From Acinetobacter sp. (GTDB taxonomy: Bacteria; Pseudomonadota; Gammaproteobacteria; Pseudomonadales; Moraxellaceae): a DNA stretch of 64,000 bases. The translations under genes were made by a program, and so were the position numbers. Below, piece by piece: positions 28,756 to 39,460 of the stretch. Below the pieces are notes generated by a model, which was given only the letters and a program-made list of their open reading frames with translations, ran no database searches and had not been told where the DNA came from. The stretch is from contig JAITLL010000010.1 of the NCBI GenBank assembly GCA_031277915.1, forward strand, positions 1 to 64,000, given 5' to 3'. Position 1 is the first letter of the stretch. Each line of letters begins with the position of its first letter.

Positions 28756-28992
28756 TTAACGACTATATTTTTTAACAAGGATATAAATCAGAACAGTAAA
28801 TGGTAATAGTAAAAACAGAATGCCCCAACTGAAACATATAGCAGCGAAAACAATTCCGCCAATTGCACTCACAAACAGTAAGACAATGATATAAATAAGT
28901 AATTCACCAAAAATAGCAGTAATGAGCTGATCTATAAATTCCTGAAAGAAGCCATTGCAACGTTCATTTTTAGTACGCTTGTTTTTGACCAT
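28756..28992 (-). CDS. Small membrane protein
   Basis: 78 residues. A polar N-terminus (MVKNKRTKNERCNG) is followed by two long hydrophobic segments (LITAIFGELLIYIIVLLFVSAIGG and IVFAAICFSWGILFLLLPFTVLIYILV) and a basic end (KKYSR). No family recognised. Its stop lies only 5 bases from the LysR stop, so the two genes converge. Confidence 0.6.
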   Translation of the reverse strand: MVKNKRTKNERCNGFFQEFIDQLITAIFGELLIYIIVLLFVSAIGGIVFAAICFSWGILFLLLPFTVLIYILVKKYSR

Positions 28993-29093
28993 GCTACTTT
29001 AATTAATAAATTTATATATTGATTGGAAATAATACTGTAAATATATATCGTTTACTCTACTATCATTACACTTTTCATTTAAGATTCATAATC

Positions 29094-29684
29094 ATGAAGA
29101 ATCAATATTCCAAAATAATTAAAATCGGTTTATACGGATTCACAACTCTAGCTGTCTTAATCTTTGCAATGTTTATCTGGTTTAAACCGATACGTGTTGT
29201 TTTGGCACATCACCTTTCATTATTACATTGTGAGGATCATGTATGTGTAGATGATCCAAAAACTGAGCCTCTTGCAAAAATACTTTATAATCGAGCATTA
29301 CAAGAAACCCAAGATAAAGTAGGTGCTTTTCATCAACAACCCACTATGGTTTTTTGCTCAACACTTGGGTGCGCAAATACCTTTGGTATAGAAAAAGCAG
29401 CCGCTAAAGCTGTGGGTAATCTCGGGTTATTGGTTGCACCTCGTGGCTGGAAGGACTTCTACATCACTCACGAACTCATCCATCACCGACAAGCCGAAGA
29501 ATGGGGAAATATTGCAATGCTAACTAAACCGAAATGGCTGGTAGAAGGCATGGCTTACACTTTAAGTGATGACCCACGCCCTACGTTATCGGCCCCCTTT
29601 CAGCAATGGCGAGCTCAATTTAAGCTTTGGCATCAACAAAATCCTGACCCCAATATTTGGCTGACCACAGAGAAAGTTAAATAA
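29094..29684 (+). CDS. Membrane-anchored gluzincin-like protein
   Basis: 196 residues from the ATG at 29094, which puts a membrane helix (IKIGLYGFTTLAVLIFAMFIWF) near the N-terminus; an upstream ATG at 29019 would add unlikely residues. The body has the zinc motif HELIHH (HExxH) and, 20 residues after its second His, WLVEGMAYTLS, which supplies the third ligand Glu of gluzincins (peptidase_MA-like). The predicted catalytic part is periplasmic. The substrate is unknown. A pair of cysteines, CEDHVC and CSTLGC, may form disulfides. Confidence 0.75.
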   Translation: MKNQYSKIIKIGLYGFTTLAVLIFAMFIWFKPIRVVLAHHLSLLHCEDHVCVDDPKTEPLAKILYNRALQETQDKVGAFHQQPTMVFCSTLGCANTFGIEKAAAKAVGNLGLLVAPRGWKDFYITHELIHHRQAEEWGNIAMLTKPKWLVEGMAYTLSDDPRPTLSAPFQQWRAQFKLWHQQNPDPNIWLTTEKVK

Positions 29685-29688
29685 TTTA

Positions 29689-31128
29689 TTAAAGTGCATT
29701 ATCTCCAGCAATCTGAATCTTGCCATCAGCAATTTCATTCATAAATTGTTGATAATCTTTTAGATTGCGCTCTGCATATTCTTCTGCATACGTTTGTAAT
29801 ACATCTATAATCGTATTGCTCGCTCCAATATATCCCATAAGTACATCTGCATTTCCAGATTTAGCATGGGCATGAGCTAAAGCCAAACCACAACCTTCAG
29901 CATACTCATAGAAATACTCATCATCCATGCCATTAAGGTCAAACGTGATTTTCATATCACGTAACTGACGTATATAAAAATGTTGATTTGATATTGAAGA
30001 AAATCCAAGAAATATATCACTTGCGGCTTGAATGAGTTGTTGTCCATGCACCACACGCTCGCCTTCGTGATTTACTTTTTCTACAAATAACGGACTAAGA
30101 ATGGATGACTTCGCTTCTTTCATTTGTAAAATTAGCGGTTCCCGATCTGCATCCTGAAATAATGCAACCGCTGATCGTGTACCAACACTTCCGACACCAA
30201 CCACTTTTAAAGCCACATCTGTACATTGATAACGATCAAAAAGTACTTGGCGATCATATTTTAAAGAATCACGATATTCTTTAAAAAATACATCCACATG
30301 CTGACTAAATGGTTCATCTACACTTGGGTGCCATAATAACGGTGCAGCATCCACAAAATGACGCAATCCTGTATCTTGATCTTGCTGTGTAAGCTTCGGT
30401 AAAACAGAATACACCGTTTTTTTCTGCTCTAAATTAAGATTCTTCTCGCATTTCGCTCTTAGTTTTCGGCGTTCAGTATTTTCTAATAAGGTAATGGCAT
30501 CAATTTTTTCATACCAAACTTGTAATGGCGAAAGTTTCGCACTTTCTAATAACTGCTGACGATAACTATTCAGCATTATTTTAATTGCCTTTAAGCCCAC
30601 TTTGTCTGCAAGCTTGATATCACGCGCCGCAATTACAAAGCTGGTTGCTAAACGCTTTATATCCCATTCAAACGGGGCAACTAAAGTTTCATCAAAATCA
30701 TTGATTCCAAATAACAGGTTACGTTCTGGACTTGCAAAGCCACCAAAATTATTTAAATGACAATCACCACAAATCTGTTGAAATAAACCTGAATTTACTT
30801 GCTCCCATGCTTGGTCAAAAAGCATCAAAGAAGCCATACCACGATAAAACGTAAATGGAGAAATACTCATTCGTTTTGCACGAATCGGTTTGAGTTTTTC
30901 TAAACGTCCTTGGTTACTCCAATCATAGATCGTTAAAGCAGTTGTACCTTTTGGTCGTTTAGAAAGCTTTGATAGCTGTTCACGCGGTACTTTTTTACGT
31001 TGAAGCTTACCTAATTTAAAGCCGTCACTTTTACTTAGTAATTTTCCCTTATAGCTATGACGTGTTAAATCAATACTTTGATCATTCCAAAGTTGTTTTG
31101 GTAATTTAATCTGTGATGTTTCTGGCAT
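29689..31128 (-). CDS. DUF2252 family protein
   Basis: 479 residues from the ATG at 31128 (GAGGT 7 bases upstream). The DUF2252 hallmarks are visible: QICGDCHLNNFGGFASPERNLLFGINDFDET, a kinase-like (APH/CotH-type) pair of GDxHxxNFG and DFD, and a late DLNGMDDEYFYEYAEGCGLALAHAHAKSG. The family is uncharacterised; the motifs suggest nucleotide-dependent phosphotransfer, which is inference. Stop 5 bases from the convergent gluzincin-like gene's stop. Confidence 0.88.
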   Translation of the reverse strand: MPETSQIKLPKQLWNDQSIDLTRHSYKGKLLSKSDGFKLGKLQRKKVPREQLSKLSKRPKGTTALTIYDWSNQGRLEKLKPIRAKRMSISPFTFYRGMASLMLFDQAWEQVNSGLFQQICGDCHLNNFGGFASPERNLLFGINDFDETLVAPFEWDIKRLATSFVIAARDIKLADKVGLKAIKIMLNSYRQQLLESAKLSPLQVWYEKIDAITLLENTERRKLRAKCEKNLNLEQKKTVYSVLPKLTQQDQDTGLRHFVDAAPLLWHPSVDEPFSQHVDVFFKEYRDSLKYDRQVLFDRYQCTDVALKVVGVGSVGTRSAVALFQDADREPLILQMKEAKSSILSPLFVEKVNHEGERVVHGQQLIQAASDIFLGFSSISNQHFYIRQLRDMKITFDLNGMDDEYFYEYAEGCGLALAHAHAKSGNADVLMGYIGASNTIIDVLQTYAEEYAERNLKDYQQFMNEIADGKIQIAGDNAL

Positions 31129-31273
31129 TATTGTTACCTCATTTTTAAACTTATAATTTTTATTAGATATATCCACATTTAATCTTAAATCAGTATGAAT
31201 AAGAAATATTAATTATTTTAAATATATTTAAGAGTTGGAAGGCCTAACACATGGCTCATCCAACTCTACACTC

Positions 31274-31924
31274 TTAAATCGACCAGTCCTGAATTTCCCA
31301 GTTGTGTTCTTGGGCCAACGTCTCAAGACGATCATCAGGATTGACTGCAATCGAGTGAGTTGCATACTCAAGTAAAAAACGGTCATTGATTGAGTCTGAA
31401 TAAGCCCATGACTCAGATACGCTACGTCCTGCCAACCAGTCGTCAAGACGTGCAAGCTTACCTTGTTGATAACATGCCAAGCCCGCGACCTTACCGGTAT
31501 ATTTCCCGTTTGCCACCTCAGCATTGGTTGCTAAGATTTCAGTAATACCAAATTCACGGAAAATTGGCACCGTAATAAAATCACTCGTTGCAGTAATACC
31601 AACAATAGTGTGCCCCAAATCTTGATGTTTCTTAATCGCCTCGAAACCCTTAGAACGCATTTGTGGACGAATCACTTTTTCCATAAATAACTGATGAAGC
31701 TCAGTTAAATAGTCATTGTCATGCTTTGTTAAAAAACCAAATACAAATTCATTATAAGCATAAGGGTCAAGTTGCCCTGCTTTATAATCTTCATAAAATT
31801 TATCATTCATCTGACGATGATGAACCGGATCAACCAAACCTTCATTGACTAAAAATTCACCCCACGAGTGGTCTGAATCGGTATTTAACAAGGTATGGTC
31901 TAAATCAAACAACGCCAGTTTCAT
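31274..31924 (-). CDS. HAD-superfamily hydrolase, subfamily IB
   Basis: 216 residues. HAD motif I is LFDLDHTLLNTDSDHSW, motif II TIVGITATSDF, and motif IV WAYSDSINDRFLL; the length and cap type match the phosphoserine-phosphatase-like IB group (TIGR01490 type). It should be a cytoplasmic phosphomonoesterase; the substrate cannot be named. It is separated from the DUF2252 gene by 145 bases and is divergent from rppH. Confidence 0.9.
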   Translation of the reverse strand: MKLALFDLDHTLLNTDSDHSWGEFLVNEGLVDPVHHRQMNDKFYEDYKAGQLDPYAYNEFVFGFLTKHDNDYLTELHQLFMEKVIRPQMRSKGFEAIKKHQDLGHTIVGITATSDFITVPIFREFGITEILATNAEVANGKYTGKVAGLACYQQGKLARLDDWLAGRSVSESWAYSDSINDRFLLEYATHSIAVNPDDRLETLAQEHNWEIQDWSI

Positions 31925-32107
31925 GAAAATTCTCGTTTAAACTGAAATTTAAGAAAAAAAATGTAAATCTATCTCCGCTAGTCGATAGAAATTCGTTAAG
32001 ATCGTAGCAATTTAAACATTTTACTTTGATCTTTTCGAGCTGGACATAAAAAAGTGTTTGTCCCCGCGATTAAAGTCAACGATATAGATAAATATTTAGG
32101 TAGCCAA

Positions 32108-32593
32108 ATGATCGACTCAGAAGGTTTCCGACCGAATGTCGGGATCATTTTGGCAAACGATGATGGACAGGTTTTATGGGCAAAGCGCATTGGTCACAAT
32201 GCTTGGCAATTTCCACAAGGAGGCATCCAGTTTGGAGAAACCCCTGAACAGGCACTTTTTCGAGAACTGAGAGAAGAAATCGGCTTATTGCCCGAACATG
32301 TCCAGATTATTGCGCAAACCAAAGGATGGCTGCGTTATCGTTTGCCACATCGGTACATTCGGTCAGATTCTGACCCCGTATGTATCGGACAGAAACAAAA
32401 ATGGTTTTTACTGAAGTTAACTGCATCTGCAAAAAATATTCAGTTAAACCTCTCCGACCCGCCCGAATTCGACGAATGGCAGTGGGTTAGCTATTGGTAT
32501 CCGCTTGGACAAGTGGTGAACTTCAAGCGCGATGTTTACCGTAAAGCCATGGTGGAGTTGTGTACACAGTTGCCGTTGCAACAATTACCCTAA
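32108..32593 (+). CDS. rppH: RNA pyrophosphohydrolase
   Basis: 161 residues. Start placed at the ATG at 32108 (AGG 7 bases before; the family begins [18 protein letters not shown]), not at a GTG at 32054 that would add 18 residues. The Nudix box [23 protein letters not shown] is complete, and the conserved WQFPQGGI lies before it. It removes pyrophosphate from mRNA 5' ends, opening transcripts to RNase E. It precedes ptsP, an order kept in many gammaproteobacteria. Confidence 0.95.
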   Translation: MIDSEGFRPNVGIILANDDGQVLWAKRIGHNAWQFPQGGIQFGETPEQALFRELREEIGLLPEHVQIIAQTKGWLRYRLPHRYIRSDSDPVCIGQKQKWFLLKLTASAKNIQLNLSDPPEFDEWQWVSYWYPLGQVVNFKRDVYRKAMVELCTQLPLQQLP

Positions 32594-32678
32594 AAATCAT
32601 TTATCTAGCAAATGATTTTTATTAAAAGTGCTGTTATAAATACATTCATAGTCTAAAAAAATACTGGAGTATACATCC

Positions 32679-34973
32679 ATGTCAAACATGCAACTCGACA
32701 CTCTAAGACGCATTGTCCAAGAGATTAATGCGTCCGTGAGTTTGCATGAATCGTTAGACATTATGGTCAATCAGGTTGCTGAGGCCATGAAAGTGGATGT
32801 TTGCTCTATTTACTTACTCGATGAACGTAATCAACGTTATGTCTTGATGGCTTCCAAAGGCTTAAATCCTGAATCTGTTGGTCATGTTTCATTGCAGTTA
32901 GGTGAAGGCCTAGTTGGTCTGGTTGGGCAACGTGAAGAAATTGTTAACCTTGATAATGCGCCAAAGCATGAAAGGTTCTTGTATTTACCTGAAACAGGCG
33001 AAGAAATTTATAACTCATTCCTTGGCGTACCTGTCATGTACCGTCGTAAGGTTATGGGGGTTTTAGTTGTCCAAAATAGACTTCCTCAAGATTTTAGTGA
33101 AGCAGCTGAATCCTTTTTAGTTACACTCTGTGCACAGCTTTCAGGGGTTATTGCGCATGCTCACGCGGTCGGTAATATCGACGTATTTCGTAAGCCAAGT
33201 AATGGACCAGCCTATAAAACCTTCCAAGGCGCATCAGGTGCAGGTGGCGTTGCTTTAGGTCGTGCTATTATTTTATATCCACCTGCCGATTTGGGTTCTG
33301 TACCTGACCGTGAAGCCGAAGATATTAGTCATGAACTTCGACTTCTAGATCAAGCTATTTCATCAGTTCGTTCAGAAATTCGTTCTTTAGATGAAAAAAT
33401 GCATGACTCACTCATGGCAGAAGAACGCGCTTTATTTAGTGTTTTCTTACGAATGCTAGATGAAAATGCATTACCTGCAGAAATTAAAGATCTGATTCGT
33501 GATGGGCATTGGGCACAAGGTGCGGTACGTCGTGTGATTGAAAAGCACACTGCCCTATTTGCGCAAATGGAAGATGATTATCTGCGTGAGCGAGTTTCCG
33601 ATCTTAAAGATTTAGGACGGCGTATTTTAGCCTCTTTGCAAGAAGAAGACTCAAGCCATCGCGAACTCAGCCCAGACAGCATTTTAATTGGTGAAGAAAT
33701 CAGTACTGCCGCGCTGGTTGAATTACCGGTAGACAATATTGCAGCAATTGTAACCTCAGAAGGTGCAGCTAATTCACATATGGTGATTGTGGCACGTGCA
33801 TTAGGTATTCCAACAGTGGTTGGTGTAACTGAACTACCTGTAAATACGCTTGATGATGCAGAAATGATTGTGGATGCTTATCAGGGCCGTATTTTTGTAA
33901 ACCCTCCACGCCGTTTACGTCAGCGCTATAAAGAAATTCAAAAAGAAGATGAACAGATCGCAAAAGACCTCAAACAATATGAGACCAAAGAAGCGATCAC
34001 TCCAGATGGTGTGTCTGTTCAGCTTTTTGTAAATACAGGTCTTATGATTGATGTTGTTCGTGGTGTACAACGCGGCGCGCAAGGTGTTGGCCTATATCGA
34101 AGTGAAATTCCATTCATGTTACGGGAACGTTTCCCTGGTGAAGAAGAACAACGTGCTATCTATCGCCAACAGTTGAGTCACTTTGCCAATAAACCTGTGG
34201 TCATGCGAACCCTCGATATTGGTGCCGATAAGGACTTGCCTTACTTTAGTATTGAAGAAGAAAACTCAGCTTTAGGGTGGCGTGGTATCCGTTTTACGCT
34301 TGATCATCCAGAGATTTTCTCTGCGCAAATTCGTGCAATGCTTAAAGCCAGTATTGGTTTAAATAATTTACATATTCTCTTGCCGATGGTGACGACAGTA
34401 AGTGAAGTCGAAGAAGTACTTTATTTGCTTGAACGTGACTGGATTGCGGTGCAAGAAGAAGAACAAGTTAAGATTACCAAACCCAAAATCGGGATTATGG
34501 TAGAGGTACCAAGCGTACTGCTACAAATTGATGAGTTTGCTGAACTCGTCGATTTCTTCTCAGTTGGTTCAAATGATTTAACGCAATATTTGCTCGCAGT
34601 TGACCGTAATAATCCACATGTAGCAAACGTTTACTCGCACTTTCATCCATCCATTTTGCGCGCCTTGACTCGTCTGGTGAAGGAATGCCATAAATACCAA
34701 AAACCAATCAGTATTTGTGGTGAAATGGCAGGTGACCCATTATCAGCTATTTTGCTTATGGCAATGGGCTTTAATACTCTATCTATGAGCTCAAGCAACA
34801 TTTTGCGTGTACGCAAAGCGATTTGTCATGTACCCATGACAGATGCTCAGAAGCTACTCGATGATGTCATGAAAATGAATAACCCACTGATTGTAAAAAG
34901 CTGGCTTGAGTACTACTTTAAAACGCATGGTTTAGCCGATATGGTTAAATCTAACCGTCTTGTAAACGTATAA
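32679..34973 (+). CDS. ptsP: PEP-protein phosphotransferase, enzyme I-Ntr
   Basis: 764 residues. An N-terminal GAF domain (about 1-160) senses metabolites, followed by the enzyme I core: the phosphohistidine domain with active-site H367 in SEGAANSHMVIVARALGIP and the C-terminal PEP-binding barrel (GLYRSEIPFMLRE, GWRGIRFTLD, and FFSVGSNDLTQYLLAVDRNN, the Mg/PEP site). It passes phosphate from PEP to NPr in the nitrogen-related PTS. Rather than uptake, this chain regulates K+ handling, envelope and polymer metabolism. It probably shares a transcript with rppH, 85 bases upstream. Confidence 0.95.
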   Translation: MSNMQLDTLRRIVQEINASVSLHESLDIMVNQVAEAMKVDVCSIYLLDERNQRYVLMASKGLNPESVGHVSLQLGEGLVGLVGQREEIVNLDNAPKHERFLYLPETGEEIYNSFLGVPVMYRRKVMGVLVVQNRLPQDFSEAAESFLVTLCAQLSGVIAHAHAVGNIDVFRKPSNGPAYKTFQGASGAGGVALGRAIILYPPADLGSVPDREAEDISHELRLLDQAISSVRSEIRSLDEKMHDSLMAEERALFSVFLRMLDENALPAEIKDLIRDGHWAQGAVRRVIEKHTALFAQMEDDYLRERVSDLKDLGRRILASLQEEDSSHRELSPDSILIGEEISTAALVELPVDNIAAIVTSEGAANSHMVIVARALGIPTVVGVTELPVNTLDDAEMIVDAYQGRIFVNPPRRLRQRYKEIQKEDEQIAKDLKQYETKEAITPDGVSVQLFVNTGLMIDVVRGVQRGAQGVGLYRSEIPFMLRERFPGEEEQRAIYRQQLSHFANKPVVMRTLDIGADKDLPYFSIEEENSALGWRGIRFTLDHPEIFSAQIRAMLKASIGLNNLHILLPMVTTVSEVEEVLYLLERDWIAVQEEEQVKITKPKIGIMVEVPSVLLQIDEFAELVDFFSVGSNDLTQYLLAVDRNNPHVANVYSHFHPSILRALTRLVKECHKYQKPISICGEMAGDPLSAILLMAMGFNTLSMSSSNILRVRKAICHVPMTDAQKLLDDVMKMNNPLIVKSWLEYYFKTHGLADMVKSNRLVNV

Positions 34974-34980
34974 ATACTTA

Positions 34981-35010
34981 AAAAGGAGAGTTTTAACTCT
35001 CCTTTTTTAT
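34981..35010 (+). terminator. Intrinsic terminator after ptsP
   Basis: AAAAGGAGAGTT/AACTCTCCTTTT arms with a 2-base gap and T tract. Confidence 0.9.
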
Positions 35011-35482
35011 TGAACTTTTTTAGATTTTCTCTTTATTTCAAATTCTCATTTACCGTATCCAACAATTGTACTCAACCTTAAAATCGGTTTTATCTATCAA
35101 TACAGACAATTTAATCCATTTGAAAAATAAACATTCAGATTTTAGTATATTTAAAGAACGAAATTGAAAGATATTGCGATGTTTCAATGATTAAGGAGCT
35201 CATGCTATGCGTTATTATTTGCAAAAGTCGAACCATTTTCCCTCTTGTTTTTTAGTCTTCATGCAGTAAATTGAAGGAATAATAAACAAAGGAAACTTAT
35301 GTAGTGTTGAATAAAAATGATGAGTTGACATAACAGTGAAAAATTTTAAAACGGTTTACTTCACCACTTATTCTCTCATTTCTTTATTCGATACACATCG
35401 TTTTTTAACTCAGAAGTCCAGGAAAATGAGCATTCGGTTCCATTTAAAGCTCAAATAAATATTACCCAGAGAGAATATAATC
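35011..35482 (+). other. Upstream region of katG
   Basis: About 470 bases, AT-rich, with no full-length gene. It carries one short open frame with a good ribosome site (35207-35269, listed separately). Peroxide control by OxyR is usual for katG, but I could not place a convincing four-element OxyR site. Confidence 0.5.
35207..35269 (+). CDS. Possible 20-residue leader peptide upstream of katG
   Basis: ATG at 35207 with AAGGAG (35193-35198) exactly 8 bases upstream, encoding MRYYLQKSNHFPSCFLVFMQ and stop. An overlapping ATG at 35202 is too close to the site. It has no known homologue that I recall. It lies 213 bases before katG, so a role in translation-coupled control is speculative. Confidence 0.35.
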   Translation: MRYYLQKSNHFPSCFLVFMQ

Positions 35483-37639
35483 ATGTCAAACGAATCAAAA
35501 TGTCCCTTTTCAGGTCATAACTCAAAACCACAAGTAGCCCTCGGTGGTGGCACGACTAATTTGCATTGGTGGCCAAAACAATTACGCGTTGACTTGCTCA
35601 ATCAGCATTCGGAACGTTCCAATCCTCTTGGTAAAGATTTTAATTACCGCGAAGAATTTAAAAAAATTGACTACTACGCACTAAAAGCTGATATCAAAAA
35701 TGTATTAACCGATTCCCAAGATTGGTGGCCAGCTGATTGGGGAAATTACACAGGTTTATTTATTCGCTTAGCATGGCATGCTGCTGGTACCTATCGTATG
35801 GGTGATGGCCGTGGTGGTGCTGGTCGTGGCCAACAACGTTTTGCACCCTTAAACAGCTGGCCTGACAATGCAAGTTTAGATAAGGCACGCCGTCTGTTAT
35901 GGCCAGTTAAACAAAAATACGGGCAAAAAATATCATGGGGAGATTTATTTATTCTTGCCGGCAATATTGCACTTGAGTCTTCTGGCTTCCGTACATTTGG
36001 TTTTGGCGCGGGTCGTGAAGATGTTTGGGAACCAGACAACGATGTAAACTGGGGTGATGAAAAAGAATGGCTAGCACACCGTAACTCTGAAGCTTTGGCT
36101 GGCAGTAATCTTGCTGCAACCGAGATGGGTCTCATTTATGTAAATCCCGAAGGCCCAGAAGCCAGCGGTGATCCAAGATCGGCTGCACCATTTATTCGTG
36201 CGACTTTCGGCAACATGGCAATGGATGATGAAGAAATTGTTGCATTGATTGCAGGTGGTCATACTTTAGGTAAAACCCACGGCGCAGGCTCTGCCGACCA
36301 TGTTCACGCTGATCCAGAAGGTTCACCAATTGAACAAATGGGAATTGGTTGGGCAAGTAGCTTTGGTACAGGAGTTGGTAAAGATGCAATTACTTCAGGT
36401 TTAGAAGTCATTTGGTCACAAACCCCAACTCAATGGAGCAATTACTTCTTTGAAAACCTATTTAAATACGAATGGGTACAAGAACGTTCACCTGCTGGTG
36501 CAATTCAATGGGTAGCAGCAGATGCTGAAGCGATCATTCCTGATCCATTCGATCCATCAACTAAACGTAAGCCAACGATGCTCACTACGGATTTGACCTT
36601 ACGTTTTGATCCTGAGTTTGAAAAGATCTCTCGTCGCTTCCATAACGATCCGCAAGCTTTCGCCAATGCGTTTGCCCGTGCATGGTTTAAATTAACTCAC
36701 CGTGATATGGGACCAAAAGCACGTTATTTAGGTCCTGAAGTTCCTGCTGAAGATTTAATTTGGCAAGATCCATTACCTACTGCCACTGCTCTACCCTCTG
36801 CTGTCAGCATAGCTGATGCAAAAGCAAAAATTATTGCACTAGGACTATCTGCTGGTGAGTTGGTTTCTCTTGGTTGGGCATCTGCATCAACTTTCCGTGG
36901 TGGAGACAAACGTGGTGGTGCAAACGGTGCACGTATTGCGTTATCGCCACAACGTGATTGGGAAGTAAACCAAAAAGCAGTTACCACTTTAAGTAAAATT
37001 GAAGAACTCAAAGCATCAACCCAATTATCATTGGCTGATTTAATTGTATTGGCAGGTAACGTTGGTGTAGAACAAGCTGCTCAAGCGGCAGGTTTCAATA
37101 TTAGCATTCCATTCGCCCCAGGTCGTGTGGATGCATTACAAAGTCAAACTGATATCGAATCTTTACAATTACTGCTTGGCCTTGCTGACGGTTTTAGAAA
37201 TTGGAAAAAACAGGGAGTCAATACAGCAACTGAAGCATTATTAATTGATAAAGCACAGCAACTAACTTTAACTGCACCAGAGTTAACTGCATTAATTGGT
37301 GGTTTACGTGTACTCGGTACCAACTGGGATGGTTCGCAACATGGCGTGTTCACTCATCAGGCTGGTGTACTTAGTACAGACTTCTTTACGAACTTACTCG
37401 ATATGTCTACTGTATGGACACCTGTTGATTCAACAAATGAAGTCTTTGAAGGTAAAGACCGTAAAACAGGCGTAGTAAAATTTACTGCAACACGTAATGA
37501 TTTAGTCTTTGGTTCGAACTCAATCTTGCGTGCATTGGCAGAAGTTTATGCTCAAGCAGATGGTAAAGAAAAATTTGTTCAAGATTTTGTTGCTGCATGG
37601 ACCAAAGTCATGAATCTTGACCGTTTTGACTTAGCTTAA
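35483..37639 (+). CDS. katG: Catalase-peroxidase KatG
   Basis: 718 residues, two-domain bifunctional heme enzyme destroying hydrogen peroxide. The N-terminal active half has distal R95, W98 and H99 ([14 protein letters not shown]). The Trp-Tyr-Met adduct residues by position are W98, Y219 and M245, and the proximal heme ligand is H260 in [12 protein letters not shown]. The inactive C-terminal half has the related motif [21 protein letters not shown]. It has its own terminator. Confidence 0.98.
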   Translation: MSNESKCPFSGHNSKPQVALGGGTTNLHWWPKQLRVDLLNQHSERSNPLGKDFNYREEFKKIDYYALKADIKNVLTDSQDWWPADWGNYTGLFIRLAWHAAGTYRMGDGRGGAGRGQQRFAPLNSWPDNASLDKARRLLWPVKQKYGQKISWGDLFILAGNIALESSGFRTFGFGAGREDVWEPDNDVNWGDEKEWLAHRNSEALAGSNLAATEMGLIYVNPEGPEASGDPRSAAPFIRATFGNMAMDDEEIVALIAGGHTLGKTHGAGSADHVHADPEGSPIEQMGIGWASSFGTGVGKDAITSGLEVIWSQTPTQWSNYFFENLFKYEWVQERSPAGAIQWVAADAEAIIPDPFDPSTKRKPTMLTTDLTLRFDPEFEKISRRFHNDPQAFANAFARAWFKLTHRDMGPKARYLGPEVPAEDLIWQDPLPTATALPSAVSIADAKAKIIALGLSAGELVSLGWASASTFRGGDKRGGANGARIALSPQRDWEVNQKAVTTLSKIEELKASTQLSLADLIVLAGNVGVEQAAQAAGFNISIPFAPGRVDALQSQTDIESLQLLLGLADGFRNWKKQGVNTATEALLIDKAQQLTLTAPELTALIGGLRVLGTNWDGSQHGVFTHQAGVLSTDFFTNLLDMSTVWTPVDSTNEVFEGKDRKTGVVKFTATRNDLVFGSNSILRALAEVYAQADGKEKFVQDFVAAWTKVMNLDRFDLA

Positions 37640-37654
37640 TGTAAGTCAAAAAAT

Positions 37655-37686
37655 AAAAAGCCAGTTCAACTTGAACTGGCTTTTTT
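37655..37686. terminator. Terminator between katG and the MBL-fold gene
   Basis: AAAAAGCCAGTTCAA/TTGAACTGGCTTTTT arms, usable by both converging genes. Confidence 0.9.
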
Positions 37687-37705
37687 AATATCAATCAGCC
37701 CGTTT

Positions 37706-38758
37706 TTAGACCGTCAATTTATGACCTTCTCGAATACAATAAAAAGGATTAGCAAGTTTTGAAGAAGCTTTAATAGCGTGAGCTAACGCATGTTCTGGAT
37801 CTTCACGTCCTTCATCTGTTAACTGAAAAGTTCGGTAGTGAATCGCCATAGAACGATGAGCTTGTAGATCTAAATGTGCATGTACCGCATCTTGAGGATT
37901 CATATGAACATAGCTCATTAATTTACGAGGCTCATAAGCTCCAATTGGAAGTAAAGCAACACGCGGTGCTCCATAACGTGCATGAATTTGTTTAAAATGC
38001 CCCGCATATCCAGTGTCACCGGCAAAAAAACAATGTCCTGTTTTTGCTAAAACCGAAAAGCCGCCCCAGAGTGCTTTATTTTGGTCCCGTAAGCCTCGAC
38101 CCGAACCATGCTGAGCAGGTGTATAAACAATTCTTAACTCGTGATAAGGGATTTCTTGCCACCAGTCCATTTCAATCACATGAAACTCTTTAGGTAAATA
38201 AAACCCGTTACCAAGCCCTGTATAAATTGGCATTGCAAATTTCTTATGCAACCATTCAAGTGTTGCCAAATCCATATGATCATAATGATTATGGCTCAGT
38301 AACACCCCATGAATAGTCGGTAACTGCTCTAAAGCAAAGCCAGCTGGACATACACGGCGTGGGCCACGGCCTTGTAGCGGACTCGCATAATCGCACCATA
38401 CTGGGTCTGTAATAAAGTTATAAGGTCCAATTTGAATGAGTACTGTGGCATGACCTACAAACCACACTTGCCAATCATCTAAGTCTGCATGAGGACGATT
38501 TTGTGGCAAAGCAATCGGTGTATTAACACGCACCTCATATTCATTTTGAATGTCCACATTCCACGTATAAGACTCACGAGTAACCAACCAACGTAATAGT
38601 TCTTTTGATCCTCGTGCAGGTGATCTAGGCTGCTGATTATAAAAACGAGTATCTTCCTCATGACCTAATTCAGGATTACAAAAAGGCGGTTTTATCCATG
38701 TATGCGTCCAGCAGGACTGAGTCGGCAATTGATACGTTAATGTCGGCTTGTCTTTCAT
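37706..38758 (-). CDS. MBL-fold metallohydrolase (RomA / NAPE-PLD-like)
   Basis: 350 residues. Metallo-beta-lactamase fold of the COG2220 type: the metal motif is LSHNHYDHMD (HxHxDH) with further ligands in TPAQHGSGRG, FAGDTGYAGHF and near MAIHYRTFQLTDEGREDPEHAL. The N-terminal KPPFCNPE and VWFVGHATVLIQIGPYNFITDPVWCDYASPLQG match the N-acyl-phosphatidylethanolamine phospholipase D/RomA-like subgroup. It may hydrolyse phosphodiesters in lipids, but this is a family-level guess. Confidence 0.88.
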   Translation of the reverse strand: MKDKPTLTYQLPTQSCWTHTWIKPPFCNPELGHEEDTRFYNQQPRSPARGSKELLRWLVTRESYTWNVDIQNEYEVRVNTPIALPQNRPHADLDDWQVWFVGHATVLIQIGPYNFITDPVWCDYASPLQGRGPRRVCPAGFALEQLPTIHGVLLSHNHYDHMDLATLEWLHKKFAMPIYTGLGNGFYLPKEFHVIEMDWWQEIPYHELRIVYTPAQHGSGRGLRDQNKALWGGFSVLAKTGHCFFAGDTGYAGHFKQIHARYGAPRVALLPIGAYEPRKLMSYVHMNPQDAVHAHLDLQAHRSMAIHYRTFQLTDEGREDPEHALAHAIKASSKLANPFYCIREGHKLTV

Positions 38759-39460
38759 GGGCTTATTCTATGGTTGTAGCATCAGGAGAATGAATCATTG
38801 TGCTTTCTATCTTAGCGATTTAAATAAATTAAGCTATGACACTTACACTTATTTATCATATAAATATCCCTTTTATTCTTGTCACCGACATACACCAATC
38901 TAAAGTGCCACAAAAAAATGTTTAGATATGTTGAGTTTGTGATTCGTTACTTACCATTCTTATTACAAGCTATTGTATAACATAACAATTATAGAATAGG
39001 TCAACTATAACTTAAGAAAGCTGCTTTTAACCTCAACCATAACTTATTTTAAGATAGCTTAACCTCATCAACTTTTATTCATATTAATCGATTACCCTTT
39101 CCATTCATAAATTGGAAGAATTGAAAAACATAACAATACATTTACAAAAAAAATACTCCCAACACATTTCGTGCTAAAAAAGGCAACATCCCAGCACATG
39201 GATTAATAATAGTTTTTTCACAATATGAGAAAACTTTAAATGTTTTCATAAAAGTATTTAATATTTTTGTCAATAATCTAAATTATGAAGATAAATTAAT
39301 ATATTTTATAAATTAATAATTAAATAAATTTTCATATTAAATTAATAATGAATTATAAATTTTCATTTATTTTATAAATACCTAAAGCACCTTCACGTTA
39401 TATAGTTTTATGCTTTATACTTTACTTAAATCATAGTAAGACATTTTTTGGATTAGTCTT
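38759..39460. other. Long AT-rich intergenic region
   Basis: About 700 bases without a supportable gene on either strand. The right half is over three-quarters A+T. It must hold the promoters for the MBL gene (minus) and the LysR gene (plus). A TTTATACTT motif at 39414-39422, 40 bases before the LysR start, recurs in the next intergenic gap. Confidence 0.6.

Noticed and set aside
35011-35200. OxyR-binding site upstream of katG
   Set aside because: Only short ATCTATC-like stretches were found, without the four evenly spaced ATAG/CTAT elements of a real site.
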